Source: Sapria himalayana (lineage: Eukaryota; Streptophyta; Magnoliopsida; Malpighiales; Rafflesiaceae). Taken from it: DNA of 64,000 bases. The stretch spans positions 1,827,571 to 1,891,570 of the forward strand of contig JAREIK010002440.1 of assembly GCA_029783825.1 (NCBI GenBank), given 5' to 3'. Shown here piece after piece: positions 1-13,700 of this stretch; positions within the stretch are counted from its first letter, which is position 1, and every line of letters begins with the position of its first letter. The translations under genes and the position numbers were made by a program. The notes beneath the pieces were generated by a model. The model saw nothing but the letters and a program-made list of their open reading frames with translations. It was not told where the DNA came from and did not search any database.

Positions 1-424
1 AAATGAATGAAGTAATGACATGAACACATGATATCATGACTTAGGTCTTAAATTTAGAAAAGTTTTTTATTGTACTATTTAAACATTTTATAAATTTAAT
101 GTATAAGAATGATGATGTGGTTAACATTATAGTGAAAATTTTCCTATTGCAACCATGCATATTCTTTATTCTCTCCCCACTTGTTTCTCATGCGCATTTA
201 TGTGTTTCATCTTTGAGAGTTCTCTTTCTTCTTCCAGAGACCTTAAATCACCATCCCATGATCTTGACATTTGGTATCATAGGCATACACTAGACATATC
301 TTTGTTCACCACTAACATTTGATGTCATAGCGATTTCTTATTGGATATATAGTTTATCCTTTTAATGGTATGAGAGATAGATTATGATCCTAACATTTGG
401 TATCAGAGCTCAAATATGGTATCA
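1..424. other. AT-rich flank with CATGAC motifs and three primer-binding-site-like copies
   Basis: This is non-coding sequence before the first pyrimidine tract. It is rich in TCATGAC/ACATGA words near its start, like the sequence that borders other tracts at 26430-27330 and 54550-55230. Three related words occur at 268-280, 316-330 and 395-410. The last contains TGGTATCAGAGC, which is the usual plant LTR-retrotransposon primer-binding site for initiator Met-tRNA, preceded by TAACA. No LTR or retrotransposon coding sequence accompanies it, so it may be a coincidence or a relic. Confidence 0.5.
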
Positions 425-2218
425 CTATCCTAACCTTTTTTTTCTATGTCTTGTTCTTCATTTTTTGTTACTCCTCTGCACATTTTTTTTTCTCTTCTTC
501 TTCTTCTTCTTCTTCCCATTCTTCCTATTTTCTTTCAACATCATCATCTTATTCTTTTTCTTCTTATTCTTCAACATCATTTCTCATTCTTATTCTTATT
601 TTTACTATTATTCTTCATTTTATTTTTCCTTTTATTATTTTTTTCTTATTTTCCTTCTTCTTATTCCTCGTATTCTTCTTCTTCTTCTTCTCCTTCTTGT
701 TTTTCTTCTTCTTCTTCTTCCTCCAACTCCTTTTATTCTTCTTCTTCTTCATATCCTTTATTTATTTCTTCTTCATTTATTTCTTCTTATTCTAATTCTT
801 TTTTTTCTTATACTTCTATAACAACTACTACTACTTTCCATTAATATTTTTGTTCTTCATATACTTTTTCTTCCTCTTATTTTTCTATTTCTTATTCTTT
901 TTATTTCTTTTTCTTCTTCCTGCACTTCTTCTTTTTATTCTTTTTGCATTTCTTTTTTTTCTGCTTCTTCTTCTTCTTCTTCTTCTTCTTCTCATTCTTA
1001 TACTTTTTCTCATTCCTCTTCTTCATTATCATATAATTCTTTTTTTTATTCTTCTTCTTCAATTTTTTATTCTACTTCTTGTCTTCTTCACCTTATTTTA
1101 TACTTTCTATCTTTCTTCTTCTTTTATCTTTTTCTACTTCTTTATTATCATCAATATATTATTATTATTATTATTATTATTCTTCTTCTTCTACTTTTTT
1201 TTGTTCTTCTTATTCTACTTTATATTATAATAGTTTGTCTTCTATATCATAATATTCTTCTTTTTCTTAATCATCTATTTGTTCTACCACCTCTAATTCC
1301 TCTTTTTATTAACTTTCTTCTTCTTTTTCTTCTAAAAATTTTTTTTTCTTCACCTTCTCATTCTCTTACATCTTATTTTTCTTATTCTTCTCCTTCTAAT
1401 TTTTCTTCTGATTTTCTTCTACTTTTTTTTATTCTTCTTATTCTATTACTTTTACTTATACTTTTTATTCTTCTTTTTCTTCTTTTTTTCATCTTCTTAC
1501 ACTTTTTATTTTTATTGTTATTTATATTATTAATTATCAACTTCTTTTTTTTCTTCTTCTTCTACAAATTCTTTTTCTTCTACTACTACTACTTCTTCTT
1601 CTTCTTGCTCTTATAAGTCTTTTACTTCTTATTATTATTAATCTTGTTCTTTTATATTTCTTTATACTTCTTCTTTTATATCTTCTTCCTTTACTCCATC
1701 TTCCTCTTCTTCTAATTGTAATTTTTCTTCTACTTCTTATTATTTCTTAGCTTACTTCATTTTTTTCATTATTATTAGTTTCTTCTTCATCATCCACTTC
1801 TTCTTCTTCTTTTTTATTCTTCATCTTTTTATTATTGTTTTTCTTCTTCTATTTATTCCTTCTCCTCATCTTCTTTATCTTCTTCTTAATTTTAATCTTT
1901 TGCTTCTTTTGCTTCTTCTTCTTATATTAATTCATCTTCATCATCTTATTTTTCTAGTTCTTTTTCTTCTTTTTATTCTTCTTATTCCTTTTATTATTCT
2001 TTATCTTCTTATCACTCTTCTTCTTCTTCGTCCACTTCTTCTTCTTTCTCTTTTTTTTTGTTCTTCTTTCTATTTTTCTTGTTAATCATTATCATCTTCT
2101 TCCTCTTCTTCTTATTCCACTTTTTCTTTTTCATCATCCTCTTCTACTTCTTATTTTTCCTATTCTTTTTTTTATTTATTTTCTTCTTATTATTATTATT
2201 ATTCTTCTTCTTCTTTCT

Positions 2219-2751
2219 TTGTCTTATTTCTTATTCTTATTATTATTCTTATTACTTTTCTTCATATTCTTTTTTTCTTTCTCCTCTTCTTGTTGTTCTT
2301 CATATTTCGCTTCTTTTGTGTTTTTTTCTTCTTCTCTTACATATACTTTGTATAATTCTTTTTTCTTTTATTCTTTTTCTACTTCTTTTTATACTTTTTC
2401 TTTTTCATCAAATTGTTCTCTCTAATATGATTCTTCTTCTTTCTCTTATTTTTATACCTCATGAATAATATTTTCTTCTTCTTCTTCTTCTTCTTCTTCT
2501 TTCTTTCTTTCTGTCTTATTTCTTATTCTTCTTATTATTCTTATTACTTTTCTTCATATTCTTTTTTTTTCTCCTCTTGTTGTTCTTCATCTTTCTCTTC
2601 TTTTGTGTTTTTTTCTTCTCTTACATATACTTTTTATAATTCTTTTTTCTTTTATTCTTTTTCTACTTCTTTTTATACTTTTTCTTTTTCATCAAATTGT
2701 TCTCTCTAATATGGTTCTTTTTCTTTCTCTTATTTTTATACCTCATGAACA
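2219..2751 (+). repeat. Tandem segmental duplication, period about 284-292 bp
   Basis: Two copies, 2219-2466 and 2511-2751, share long stretches including the distinctive words AATTGTTCTCTCTAATATG (2411 and 2695) and TACCTCATGAA (2455 and 2739). Both anchors are 284 bp apart; the start of the copies is offset by about 292 bp because of small indels. The similarity far exceeds what shared composition would give, so this is a real duplication inside the pyrimidine tract. Confidence 0.85.
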
Positions 2752-4728
2752 ACATCATCATTCTCTTCTTGTCCTTCTTCAAATTTAATTTTGTATTCTT
2801 CTTCATCTTCATCTTCCTCTTCTTCTTCTTCTTCTTCTTCCACTTCATTCTCATTTTATTTTTATTCAACTTCATCATCTTTTTTTTTCTCCTAATTCTT
2901 TTCATTCTTTTTTTTTTCTTCTACTACTTTTTTTCTTCTTAATCTTCTACTACTACGTCTTCTTATTCTTCTTCTCAATAATTTTCATTTTTTTCTTGTA
3001 CTTTTTATACTTCTTATACTTCTATTTCTTTTCTTCATTTTTAGTTTTTTCGTCCTCTTCTTCTTCTTTAAAGATCATCAACTTTTACTTCTACCTACTT
3101 TTGTTTTTCTTCATTTTTAACTTGATTTTAATCTTCATCAATACTTCTTTTTCCCTTGCATCTTCTTACTATTCTTCAACTTCAACTTCAACTTCATTTT
3201 CTTTATATTATTCTACTTCAACTTCATCCTCGTCTTCTTCATATTATTTTTTATCTTCTTATTATTTTTCTTCTTTTTCCTCCACTTCTTATTCATCATC
3301 ACTTCTTTTCAGCCCTTCTTCTTGTTCTTCTTTTTCTTATTCTTTTATGCCTTATTTTTCTATTTTTGTTCTCTTCATCAAATAGCAACCTATTCTTATC
3401 TTTTTATTTATCTTCATCAAACATAAACCTATTCTTCTTCTAATACATATTTGTATTCCACATTTTATTAAAACACTTTTTCTTCTTATTTTTCTTATTT
3501 TTTTTAATTCTTTTTTTTCTTCATTTTGATCATCAAATTCATTATCTTTCTCCTACTCTTTTTTTATACTTCTTATTGTTGTTCTACTTATAATTCTTCT
3601 TCTTGTTCTTTATTTCAATATTGTTATTATTTTTCTTTTCATCATTATCATCATCATTAATAATAATTTCTTCTTCATCCTCCTCTTTTTTCTTTTTCGC
3701 TTTATATTCATATTATTATTCTTCTTTTTCTTATTTATTTATTTTTTCTTCTTTATCTTCCTTTTTTTATTATTTGTTATCTTCCTTTTTTTCTTCTTAA
3801 TTTTCTTCCTCTGTTCTTCATATTTTTTTTCTTCTTCAAGTTCATCATCATCATTTTCTTCTTCAAGTTCTTCTTCTTCTTCTTCTTTTTCTTAAAGTTC
3901 TTCTTCTTTTTGTTCTTTTTCTTCTTCTTCTTCTTGATATTCTTATTTTTCATTTTCTTCTCAATCTTTCATTATTATTCTTCTTCATTCTCATCCTATT
4001 CTTCTTGTCTATCTTCCACCTCCACTGATCCTTCTTCTTTTTCTTGTATTTGTATTATTATTATTATTATTATTATTCTTCTTCTTCATCTTCATCTTCA
4101 TATTTTTTCCTATTCTTCTTTTTCTTCTTTGCTTTTTTTTCTCCTTTTTTTCTCCTCTTCCTCATGTTTTTCTTCTTATTTTTTATGTTTTTCTTTGTAG
4201 TCTTCCCAATCTTATTTTTGTTTTTCATGATCATCATCATCATCGCTATCTTATTCTTATTTTTAATCAATGCCTTATTCTTTATATTCTTATTTTTTTC
4301 TTGTTCTTCTTTTTTTTCATATTTTTTTTGTTTTCTATTCTTCTTCATTTTCTTATTCTTTTTCATTTTCTTATTTTTCTTCCTCTTCTCATTATTCATG
4401 TTTCTATTCTTATTTCTAATCTTCTTCTTTTATTTCTTTTTCTTTTTATTATTCTCCTCCTTCCTCTTTCTCTATTTATATATTTATTCTTCTTCTTTTT
4501 CCTAGACTTCTTCTTCTTCTTTTTCTTAGACTTCTTCTTCTTCTATATTTCCTTCATCGTTTTCTCTTCTTCTTTTTCTTTTTTTTTCTTATTCTTTAAA
4601 TTTTTCTGCTACTTATTCTTTTTCTTTTACTTTTACTTCTTGTTCTTGTTCTATTTCTCATTTTTCTTACTTTTCTCCTTATTCTTCTTTTTGTCCTTCT
4701 TTTTCATCTTCTTCATTTTCATCATCTA

Positions 4729-4762
<34 letters not shown>

Positions 4763-6714
4763 TTCTTCTTCTGAATTTTCTTCTTCTTCTTCTTCTTCTT
4801 CTTCTACTTCTTTTTTTTCTTTTCTTTTCTTTTTTTCTCTTCATTTTAATCATTATCATCTTCTTCTTATACTTATTTTTCTCATTCTTCTTCCACTTCT
4901 TATTTTACATCTTTTTTTAATTCATTATATTATTTTTTCGTCATCATAATTATCTTTTTCTACTTGTCATTATTATTCTTCTTCCTCTTTTTATTTTTAA
5001 TCATTTTTTATTCTTCTTATTCTACATCCTCTTCAAATTCTTCTAATTTTCTTCTTCCTCATCTTTTTCTTTTTTTTCTTTTTCTTTTTATCCTTATTCT
5101 TCTTGTTATACTTCTACTTCTTATACGTCTTCTGCTTATACATTTTTTTTTTATTTCTTATTCTCCTTCTTATTTTTCTTATAATTCTTCTTCTTCTATA
5201 TACCCTTCTTCTACTTCTTTTTCTTCTTGTTCTTATTAAGTTTCTTTTTTTATAATTAATTTAACTCTTCTATTTCTTATTCTTCTTACTTTTTTTCTTC
5301 TTATTTTTTTATAGTAATTCATCATCATCATCTTCTTCTTTTTCTTCTTTTTCATCTTATTCTTTTTCATTTTCTGCTTTTTCATTTTCTTCATTTTCAT
5401 CTTCTTCATTTTCATCTTCTTCTTTTTCATCATCTAATTAATTTCTTTCTTCTTCTTTTTATTCTTCTTCTTGTTATTCTTATTCTTATTCTTTTTCTTT
5501 TTCATATTTCTATTCTTATTTGTTTTTCTCTTATTCTTCTTCTTTTATTTTTTCTTTTCTTCCTCTTCATTTTTATCATCATCTTCTTATTTTTTATTTT
5601 ATTTTCATTCTTCTTGCACATCTTCTTTTTTATATAATTTTGTTTCATATTTAATATTTTTTTCATCATCATTATCTTTTTATGCTTCTTGTATTTTTTC
5701 TTCTTCTTATTCCTCTTATTTTTCTTATATTTGTATTTTATTTTCTTGTTCCTCTCATATCCTTCCATCTCTTCTTCCTCTATTTCTTAGTTTTTTTTTC
5801 TTTTTATTAATTATTTTTCTTGTTCTTTTTGTTCAACTTTGATTTCTCATACTTATATTTTTTATTCTACAACTTATACTTTTTGTTATTTTTATTCTTC
5901 TTCTTTATCAACTTCTTCTTCTTATACATCTTCTTCTTCTATTACTTCTCCTATACTTCTTCCTTTTTCTTTTATATAATCATTAACATAATCTTCTTCT
6001 TCTTCCTGTTGATCTTCTTTTTATTATTTTGCTTATTCTTCTTCTCATTATTCTTCTTATTCTTATTCTTATTATTATTCTTCTTCTTCTAATTCTTCTA
6101 ATTTTTCTTATTCTTCGTATTTTTTTTGCTTTTCTTATTCTTTTTTCTTCTTATAAATCTTGATTTTCTTATTCATCATCTACTTCATTTTTTTTGTTAT
6201 TCTTCGTCTTCTTCTTGTTTTTATTCTTATTATTCTTCTTTTTTTTTCTTCTTCTACTTCTTATTTTTATTCTTAGTTCTCTTCCACTTATTTTTTGTCT
6301 AATTATTATTATTATTCTTCTTTTTCTTCTTGATAATTTTTTTTTCTACTAATTTTGCCTCCTTCTCCTCTACTTTGTCCAATTCTTGTTTTTTTCATCC
6401 TCCTCATGTTCTTTGACTTATTTTTCTTCTTCTTCTTCTATTTATTATTTTTATTCATATCCTTGTACATATTTTTCAACATCCACTACTTATTTCTTTA
6501 TTCTTCCTCAAAATTTTCTCATTCTTCTCATCCAACTCCTCGTTTTCTTTTTTTTTTTATTGTTCTCCTTCTTTCTTTCTTTTTTATTCTTCTTCTACTT
6601 TTTCTTTTTTTATTATTATTCTTATTTATATACTTCATATTCTATCTCTTCTTACTCTACTTCTTATTTTTTCATTTCTTCTTCTTCTTTATCTTCTTTT
6701 TCCTCTTCCTTCTC

Positions 6715-7500
6715 TTCTATTTTTTCTTCTTCTTTCTTCTCCTTCTTCTCCTTTCTTCTTCTTCTTCTCCTTTCTTCTTCTTCTTCTTCTCCTTATTCTT
6801 TTCCTTCTTCTTCTCCTTCTTCTCCTACTTCTTCTCCTTCTTCTTCTCCTTCTTCTCATTCTTCTTCTTCTCCTCCTCCTCCTCCTCCTCCTCCTCCTTC
6901 TTCTTCTCCTTCTTATTCTCCTTCTCCGCCTCCTTTATCTCCTCCTCCTCCTCCTCCTCCTTCTTCTTCTCTTTATTCTTCTCCTCTTTCTTCTACTCCT
7001 CCTTCTTCTTCTTCTTCTTCTCTTTATTCTTCTCCTTCTTCTCCTCCTTCTTCTACTCCTTCTTCTTCTTCTTCTTCTTCTTCTTCTTCTCCTTCTTCTC
7101 CTTATTCTTCTCATTCTTCTCCTTATTCTTCTCCTTCTTCTCCTTATTCTTCTCCTTCTTCTCCTTCTTCTTCTCCTTCTTCTTCTCCTTCTTCTACTCC
7201 TTCTTCTTCTCCTACTTCTTCTCCTTATTATTCTCCTTCTCCTACTTCTTCTTCTCCTTCTTATTCTTCTTCTTCTTCTTCTTCTCATTCTTCTCCTCCT
7301 CCTCCTTCTTCTTCTCCTCCTTCTTCTACTTCTTCTCCTTCTTTTTTTCTCATTCTTCTCCTCCTCCTCCTCCTCCTCCTCCTCCTTCTTCTTCTTCTCC
7401 TTCTTCTTCTTCTCCTTCTTATTCTTCTTCTCCTCCTCCTCCTCCTCCTCCTTCTTTGTCTTCGTCTTCTTCTTCATCTTCATCTTCATCATCTTCTTCT
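6715..7500 (+). repeat. C-rich CTC/CTTCTC sub-block of tract 1
   Basis: This is a nearly pure T/C stretch with much more C than its surroundings. It includes runs of CTC (about 6871-6897, 6940-6960, 7360-7385, 7431-7452) and interleaved TTCTCC repeats. It creates two overlapping + strand open frames (Phe/Ser-rich and Ser/Pro-rich) and a minus-strand Arg/Glu frame. None has a domain and all reflect the repeat. Homopyrimidine DNA of this length is a textbook substrate for intramolecular triplex. Confidence 0.85.
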
Positions 7501-10149
7501 TATTATTATTCGTCTTCTTATGCTTCTAAAGTCATACTAATCTTCTTAATTTTCTTCCACTTTTTCATATTCTTCTTTATTTTATAATTATTTTCATCTT
7601 ATTTAATTTCCTATTTATATTTTTATTCATCTTTACCTTCATCTTTTTCTTTTTTTTCTTCTTATTCATGTCTTTCTTTTTATTATTCATCCACTTGTTC
7701 TAACACTTCTTCTTTTTTGTCTTTATCTTTTTTCTTTTTGTTATACTTCTTTTGTATTTTCTTCTTCATCTAACACTTCTTTTTTTCTTGTTTTGTTCGT
7801 GTTTTTCTTCTACTAGTTCAATTTCTCCTTATATCTCTTCTTCATTTTCTTCATATTCTTTTTTTTCTACTTCTTCTTGTTCTTGGTCTTTTTCTTTTTT
7901 TTTTCTTCTCTTCTTTATCTTCTTTTTATTATTCTTATTTCTCTTCATATTCATCTTCCTCATTTTAATTACCATATTTATCTGATTCTTCTTATTCTTC
8001 TTCAATTTCTACTACTAATTTTATCTTTTTTCTTTTCCAACTTATTTTTCGTGTTCTTCTTATTCATCTTCTAATTATACTACTTTTTTTAAGTTTTCTT
8101 CTTTTTCAACTTCTTTTTCTTATTGTTGTTGTAGTTGTTTTCCTTTTATCTCTTCATATTCTTCTACTTCTTTCTCTTTTACTTCTTCTACTTCTACTTC
8201 TTTTTCATCATCTTCTTTTCTTTGTTCCACTTGATCTTTTCATATTCTTTTTTTTCACATTCTTCTTTTTATTTGTTCTATTTTTCTCTTCTTCTTTTTT
8301 CCCTAATTTATATTCTTCTTCTTCCTCTTCTTCCTTCTCCTCTACACTTATTCTAGCTCTTCCTTTTTGTTTTTATCTTTTTCTTCTTCATTATCATCTT
8401 ATTTTTCCTTCTCTTCTTATATTTTTATCTTCTTCTTCTACTTCATTTTTTCTTCTTCTTCATCATTTCTACTTATTTGCTTCCTTCTTATTCTACTTCA
8501 TTTTTTTTCTTCTTCCTCTACTTATTCTTCTTCATATGTTCGTTCCATATCCACTTATTTTTTTCCTCCTTCATATGCTTATTTATCTTCTGTTGTTATT
8601 GTTTTACTTCTACTTATTATTCATTATCATCAACTTTTCTTTCTTTTTTATCTTGTTCTTCTTCTTATTCTTGTACTCTTCTTCCATTTCATCATCATCA
8701 TCATCATCATCATCATTATGATCTTCTTCTTTCTCTTCTTCTCCTTCTTCTTCTTCTTCTTCTTGTTCTTCTTCTCAATTTTTCTCTTCATTTTCTTCTT
8801 GTTCTTCATCTTTTTCATCTCCTTCTTTTATTTCTTTTCTTTTTTCTTTTTCTTCCCCTTCTTCCTCTTCTTCCACTTCTTCTTCTTCTTCTTCTTCTTC
8901 TTCTGATTTTACTTTTGCTTTTTCTTCTTATTTTTCTTCTTCTATTATTTATACTTCATCGACTTCTATATACATTCTTTTTGTTTTTCTTCATATTTTT
9001 ATTCTTTTTCTTATTATTTAACTTTTTTTTCTCTTCTTCTTATTCTTCTTGTTCTTTTTCTTCTACATGTTTTTCTTTTTCTTCTCCATTTTATTTTAGT
9101 TATAAATTTTCTAGTGTTTCATATTTTTCTTTTTCATCATATAATTCATCTCCTACGTCTTTTTTATTTTTTTATTCTTCTTCCTTTTCTTATTCTTATT
9201 CTTCTTTTTATTCCTATTTCTTTTCTTTTTCTTCTTATTTCTATTCTTCTTTTTATTTCTTTTTTTCTTCTTTCTCTTCATTCTAATCATCATCATTTTC
9301 TTCATATTTTTGTTCTACTATTTTTTCTTCCACTTCTTCATTTTCATCTTATTTTCTTTAATTTTATTATTTTTATATTCATCATTATTATCTTTTTCTA
9401 TTTATTGTCATTATTCCTCTTCTTCCACCTCTTATTCTTCTTTTTATTTTTTTTTCTTCTTGTTCATCTTCTTCCTCTTTTACTTCTTTTTATTACTCTT
9501 TTTATTATTCTTTTTATTCTACTTCTACTTCTCATAATTTTTTTCTACTATTTAAATCATATACTTCTTCTTTTTATTCATCCTCTTCATATTCTTATCA
9601 TTCATATTTTACTTCTTTTTTTTCTTCTTTTATTGTTTTTCCTCTTTTTTTTTCACCTTCTTCAAGGATATCATCTTTATATTCTTGTTGAACTTCTTAT
9701 TATTTTACATCTTTTTCTTTTTCTAATTCTTTTAAATTTTTTTATTTCTTTTATTCTTTTTCTGTTTCTTATTTTCTTTCTTCTTTTTTGGCTTCTTATT
9801 TAATTTTTGTTGTTCATTTTATATTTTTTATCTTTTTTCTTATTTTATTTTTCTTCTTCCTCCTCTTCCTCATCTACTTCGTATTCTTTAACTTTCTATT
9901 CTTCTTTTTCTTCCTTTTCCTTTTCTTCTACTTCTACAGTTTATTCTTCTTTTCTAATTTTTTCTTTTTTCATCATTTTTATTCTTTTTATTCTTTTTTT
10001 CCTAATTTTTCTACTACTTTTTATTATTTTTCTTATTCTTTATCTTCTACCTCATCTTCTTTCACTTCTTCATTTTCTTATCTTGTTACAAATATTCTTC
10101 TTTTTTATTTACTTTTTCTTTCTCTTCTTATAATAGTACAAGAAAATAT

Positions 10150-10790
10150 ACACTAGGGAATTTTAGTTAGGGATCAATCCCTAGCTAAATCGCGAGGGAT
10201 TAGCTCGGGAATAGTTAGGGATTTATGAATTTTCATTGAAATAAAAATTTATAATGGATTAGCGATGGAATATTTTCGTAAATTCCGCTCAAGAAAAGTG
10301 GAGAATTTAGCAATGAATTAGCGATGGATTAGTGACGAAATATCTTCGTATATTCCACTCAAGAAAAGCAAGGAATTTAGCAACGGATTTAGCGACAGAT
10401 TTTCCCTAGCAAATAAAATACGAAATATAGTGTTGGATTTAGCGATTGAATTTCTTTAGCTAATTACATCCAGAACATAGCGACTGATTTCAGTGACGGA
10501 ATTCCCTAGCTAATTACATCCGGAATATAGCGACGAATTTTAGTGACAGAACTTTCCTAGCTAATTAGATACTGAATATAGTGATGAATTTTAGTGACAA
10601 AACTTTTCTAGCTAATTAAATCAAAAATATATCAATGATTTAGTGACAGAACTTCCCTAGCTAATTATATCCGGAATATATTAACATATTTAGTGACTGA
10701 ACTACACTAGCTAATTAAATCCATAACATAGTGGCGAATTTTGTGACGAAATTTTCCTAGCCAATATTTAATTATTTAATTTTTTTAATT
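10150..10790. repeat. CACTA subterminal repeats of element 1
   Basis: Roughly 60-bp degenerate units combine TAGCGACGGATTTAGTGACGGAAT-like words with CCCTAGCTAATTA(C/G)ATCC. They recur at least eight times (for example around 10435, 10490, 10545, 10605, 10665 and 10720). Arrays of short repeats just inside the termini are a hallmark of plant CACTA elements, where they bind the transposon-encoded TNPA-like protein. The same motifs occur at both ends of element 2. Confidence 0.8.
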
Positions 10791-13700
10791 TATTATTAGT
10801 TTTAATATTTTTTTTGTTTATTAAATGTATGTTAATGATCTATAGATGAGCGATCCTTGAAAGATACATTTTCTTCAAAAAATTATAAAAAATGATATTA
10901 TAAATAAATAATTTAAAAAATATAAAAATACAATAATAATTATATTAATAAGGACTAAAATAACTATTTTATGATGTATTAATTTTTTAAAAAATTATAA
11001 ATTTTTTTTTTAAAATTTTTTATTAAGAAACTTAAAATTTTGTATTAAAGTAACATTAAATTATTAATTAAAAAGTATAATATTTTTTTCGATATTTTAA
11101 AAAATAAAATTAACATATATTAAAATCTCTACTATTATAAATATAAAATAATTCATTGTATGATAAAATAGAAAATATTTTCAAAAATATTTGAATTGAC
11201 GAATAAACTAGTAAATATTAATATTATTATAAGTATAAAAAAATTTTTTTGATTATATGAAACTTTTAAAAAAATAATTAATACAAAATTTGAAAATCTT
11301 GAAATATAATAAAAATATAATTTTTTTCAATGAAGTTAAAAGAAAATAAATTAATATTTAAAAATAAATACATAGATGTTTGTCCCTACTAAAATTTATA
11401 AGTATTAAACAATTGAGTAATATTTTTACAATTAGCTTTTAACATTAAGTCTATTAAAATAATAAATATAACTTTTTTTAATTATCTTCTTACTTTAAGT
11501 AATTTTTTGAATTTTAAAATTTATTAATGATATCAAATAATATGAAATTTTATGCATTTAAAATTATTTCATATTATCTTTATAAAAGTTAATATGAATT
11601 CTTAAAAATTTATAGCCATAAAATTTATATTTTTATATATGTTTTAACATTAAGAGTATTTTATAACTCTTAGGAGAGTAGCTAGAAGATAAATCATCTT
11701 TTCATGTATATCTTATTAGATGAAGTTTGTTAATTTTGTAGCTATTTGATATTTTTTTATAAGGCTAAACATATATTTTTTAAAATTGTTTATATATTTA
11801 TTGTTTAATTAATATTATAATAAAAAATTGTAAGGTATTTGTTTTTCATATGTACCTTGCTACACGCACATTAATTTTGTTGAAAAAATTTTGATAGTAA
11901 ATAAAATAAATGAGTGTTTTTGTATTATATATATATATTTATATATATATATATATATATATTGTTTATTTAATGTTTTTATAATAAAAAATATAAATAT
12001 TTTGGTAATATATATAATCACTTGTAGAGACTCCAAAGACTACTCTAACAAGCGAAGTGCAAGTCCTCTGGAGTCCTCCATCTATCTCTCGACACCGACA
12101 CATCAAAACATATTCGATGATTAAGCAATAATTTGTTATTGATTTAAGGTATATTTTCTACCCTAATGCTTCATCGATTATCTGAATGCATAAGTTTGCG
12201 TATTGATTCTGTTAATTTTTTTTTTGAAATTCTTCTTCTTTAATCACCATTGTGCTTGGATTGCTTATATAAACTTATACGTATACATACCTATTGCATT
12301 TGTGATACAATGCGTAGTAGGCATGCTGACTTTATTTCCTTTTTTTTCCACTCGATAGTATTCTATTTTTCTTAGTTTAATCACAAAATGGGTATTGGTG
12401 TTTGTGTTGGGCAGTGTGTATATAACACATAAATATATAAATGTATTTTATTATATCTATTACTATAAAAATAGTATACAACATAACTATATATAAATAT
12501 AACGACATATTATATATATATATAACAATATGTATATCAACATATTACTATATATAAATGTATTTATCTACATCAATACCTAAAAATAGCCATATGTCTA
12601 AATATATTACATCTACAACATGTATAACTACATGCTTCAGAAACTTAATATCTATTCATATCATTCATCTCATTCTTATATTTATTTTTTGATGTTGTAT
12701 AAATCTTTAGCATTTTCCCATATATTTTAGGAACTTAAAAATTATTTTTTCAACATTAAATGTATTTTTAATGTAATTTTATATGTTTGTATAAATCATT
12801 ATGATTTAATATGTTTAGGGTTTGTATTTTTGTTTCACTTAATATCATTTAACTAAAATTGATTTCTAATTAAATGTTTATTTGTTAAAATTTATGTTGT
12901 AAATTTCAAAACAAATAACAACATGTTTGTGTAATAAATATTATAGAAAATTTTTAAAATATATATGTGATGTAGTTTCAATTTATAAAGATAAAACTTT
13001 AAAAATAAAATTTATTTACAAAATAAAATTTGCACCTCATAATATGCAATATGTTATATTTATTATAAATAAACAATGCTTGAAATGTATCTATTAATTA
13101 CAAAAACAACATTGTCATGTATTCAATTTGAAAAAAAAATTTTTAAATAATTATTTAAAAAAACAAATTCATATATTTATATGGTCATTTATATATTTTG
13201 AATAAAATAAAAAAAATAATTACTTGTAGAAAAATTTTCTCACGTATTTATATGGTAATCTGTTTTGTTTGAACATAATTAAAGAAATAATTGATTTTTT
13301 ATAAAACATTAAAGGCATGTATTTATATGCACTACATTATAATTGTTTGAATTTTAAAGTTTCTAAAAATTTATTAATAACAATAAATAATAGGTAGAAA
13401 TTTATCATATATATTAATATTTTAATAAAAAAATTATATAGAAAAACAAAAACAATATTATCTATTTATGACCTATATTTTAATTTTTAACATAATTGTA
13501 AAAACAACATAATTTACAAATATGTCAACTTCATTTATTTATATGAGTATAATGATAGTTATTGTAATATAAATATTTAAAAAATGACTATTTGAATAAA
13601 ATAGAAGCTAATATATTTAATTCATAATTTCATTTTAAGCATTAATATGCTTCACACACATGCATACACACACACACACACACACACAAATATTCATTTT

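Larger units (their letters stand above)
425..10133 (+). repeat. Giant imperfect TTC-type pyrimidine tract 1
   Basis: About 9.7 kb of the + strand is almost entirely T and C with scattered A, built from TTC, TTA, TCA and CTT triplets and T runs. Purine-rich words are rare. Open frames inside it encode only Phe, Leu, Ser, Tyr and Ile runs and have no domain. Pure microsatellites are embedded, for example TCA repeats at about 8690-8718. Mutation has diversified the tract, but segmental similarity is still visible (2219-2751; 4847-4990 against 9278-9425). It ends abruptly at a CACTA-type terminus at 10134. I see no gene in it. Confidence 0.93.

Noticed and set aside
6355..7587. Long + strand open frames (410 and 384 codons) and a 185-codon minus-strand Arg/Glu frame.
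   Set aside because: All three overlap in different frames and consist of triplet-repeat residues. Stop codons are depleted because TTC/CTC DNA contains almost no A or G combinations that make stops. No domain or start context.
8477..9286. 269-codon open frame rich in Leu, Phe and Ser, which could look like a membrane protein.
   Set aside because: Hydrophobicity is a by-product of T/C-rich codons. Equivalent frames occur throughout every pyrimidine tract.
11891..12124. 77-codon + frame crossing a TA microsatellite and a GC-richer patch.
   Set aside because: The first half is repeat translation. The second half is too short to identify and shows no splice or domain evidence.
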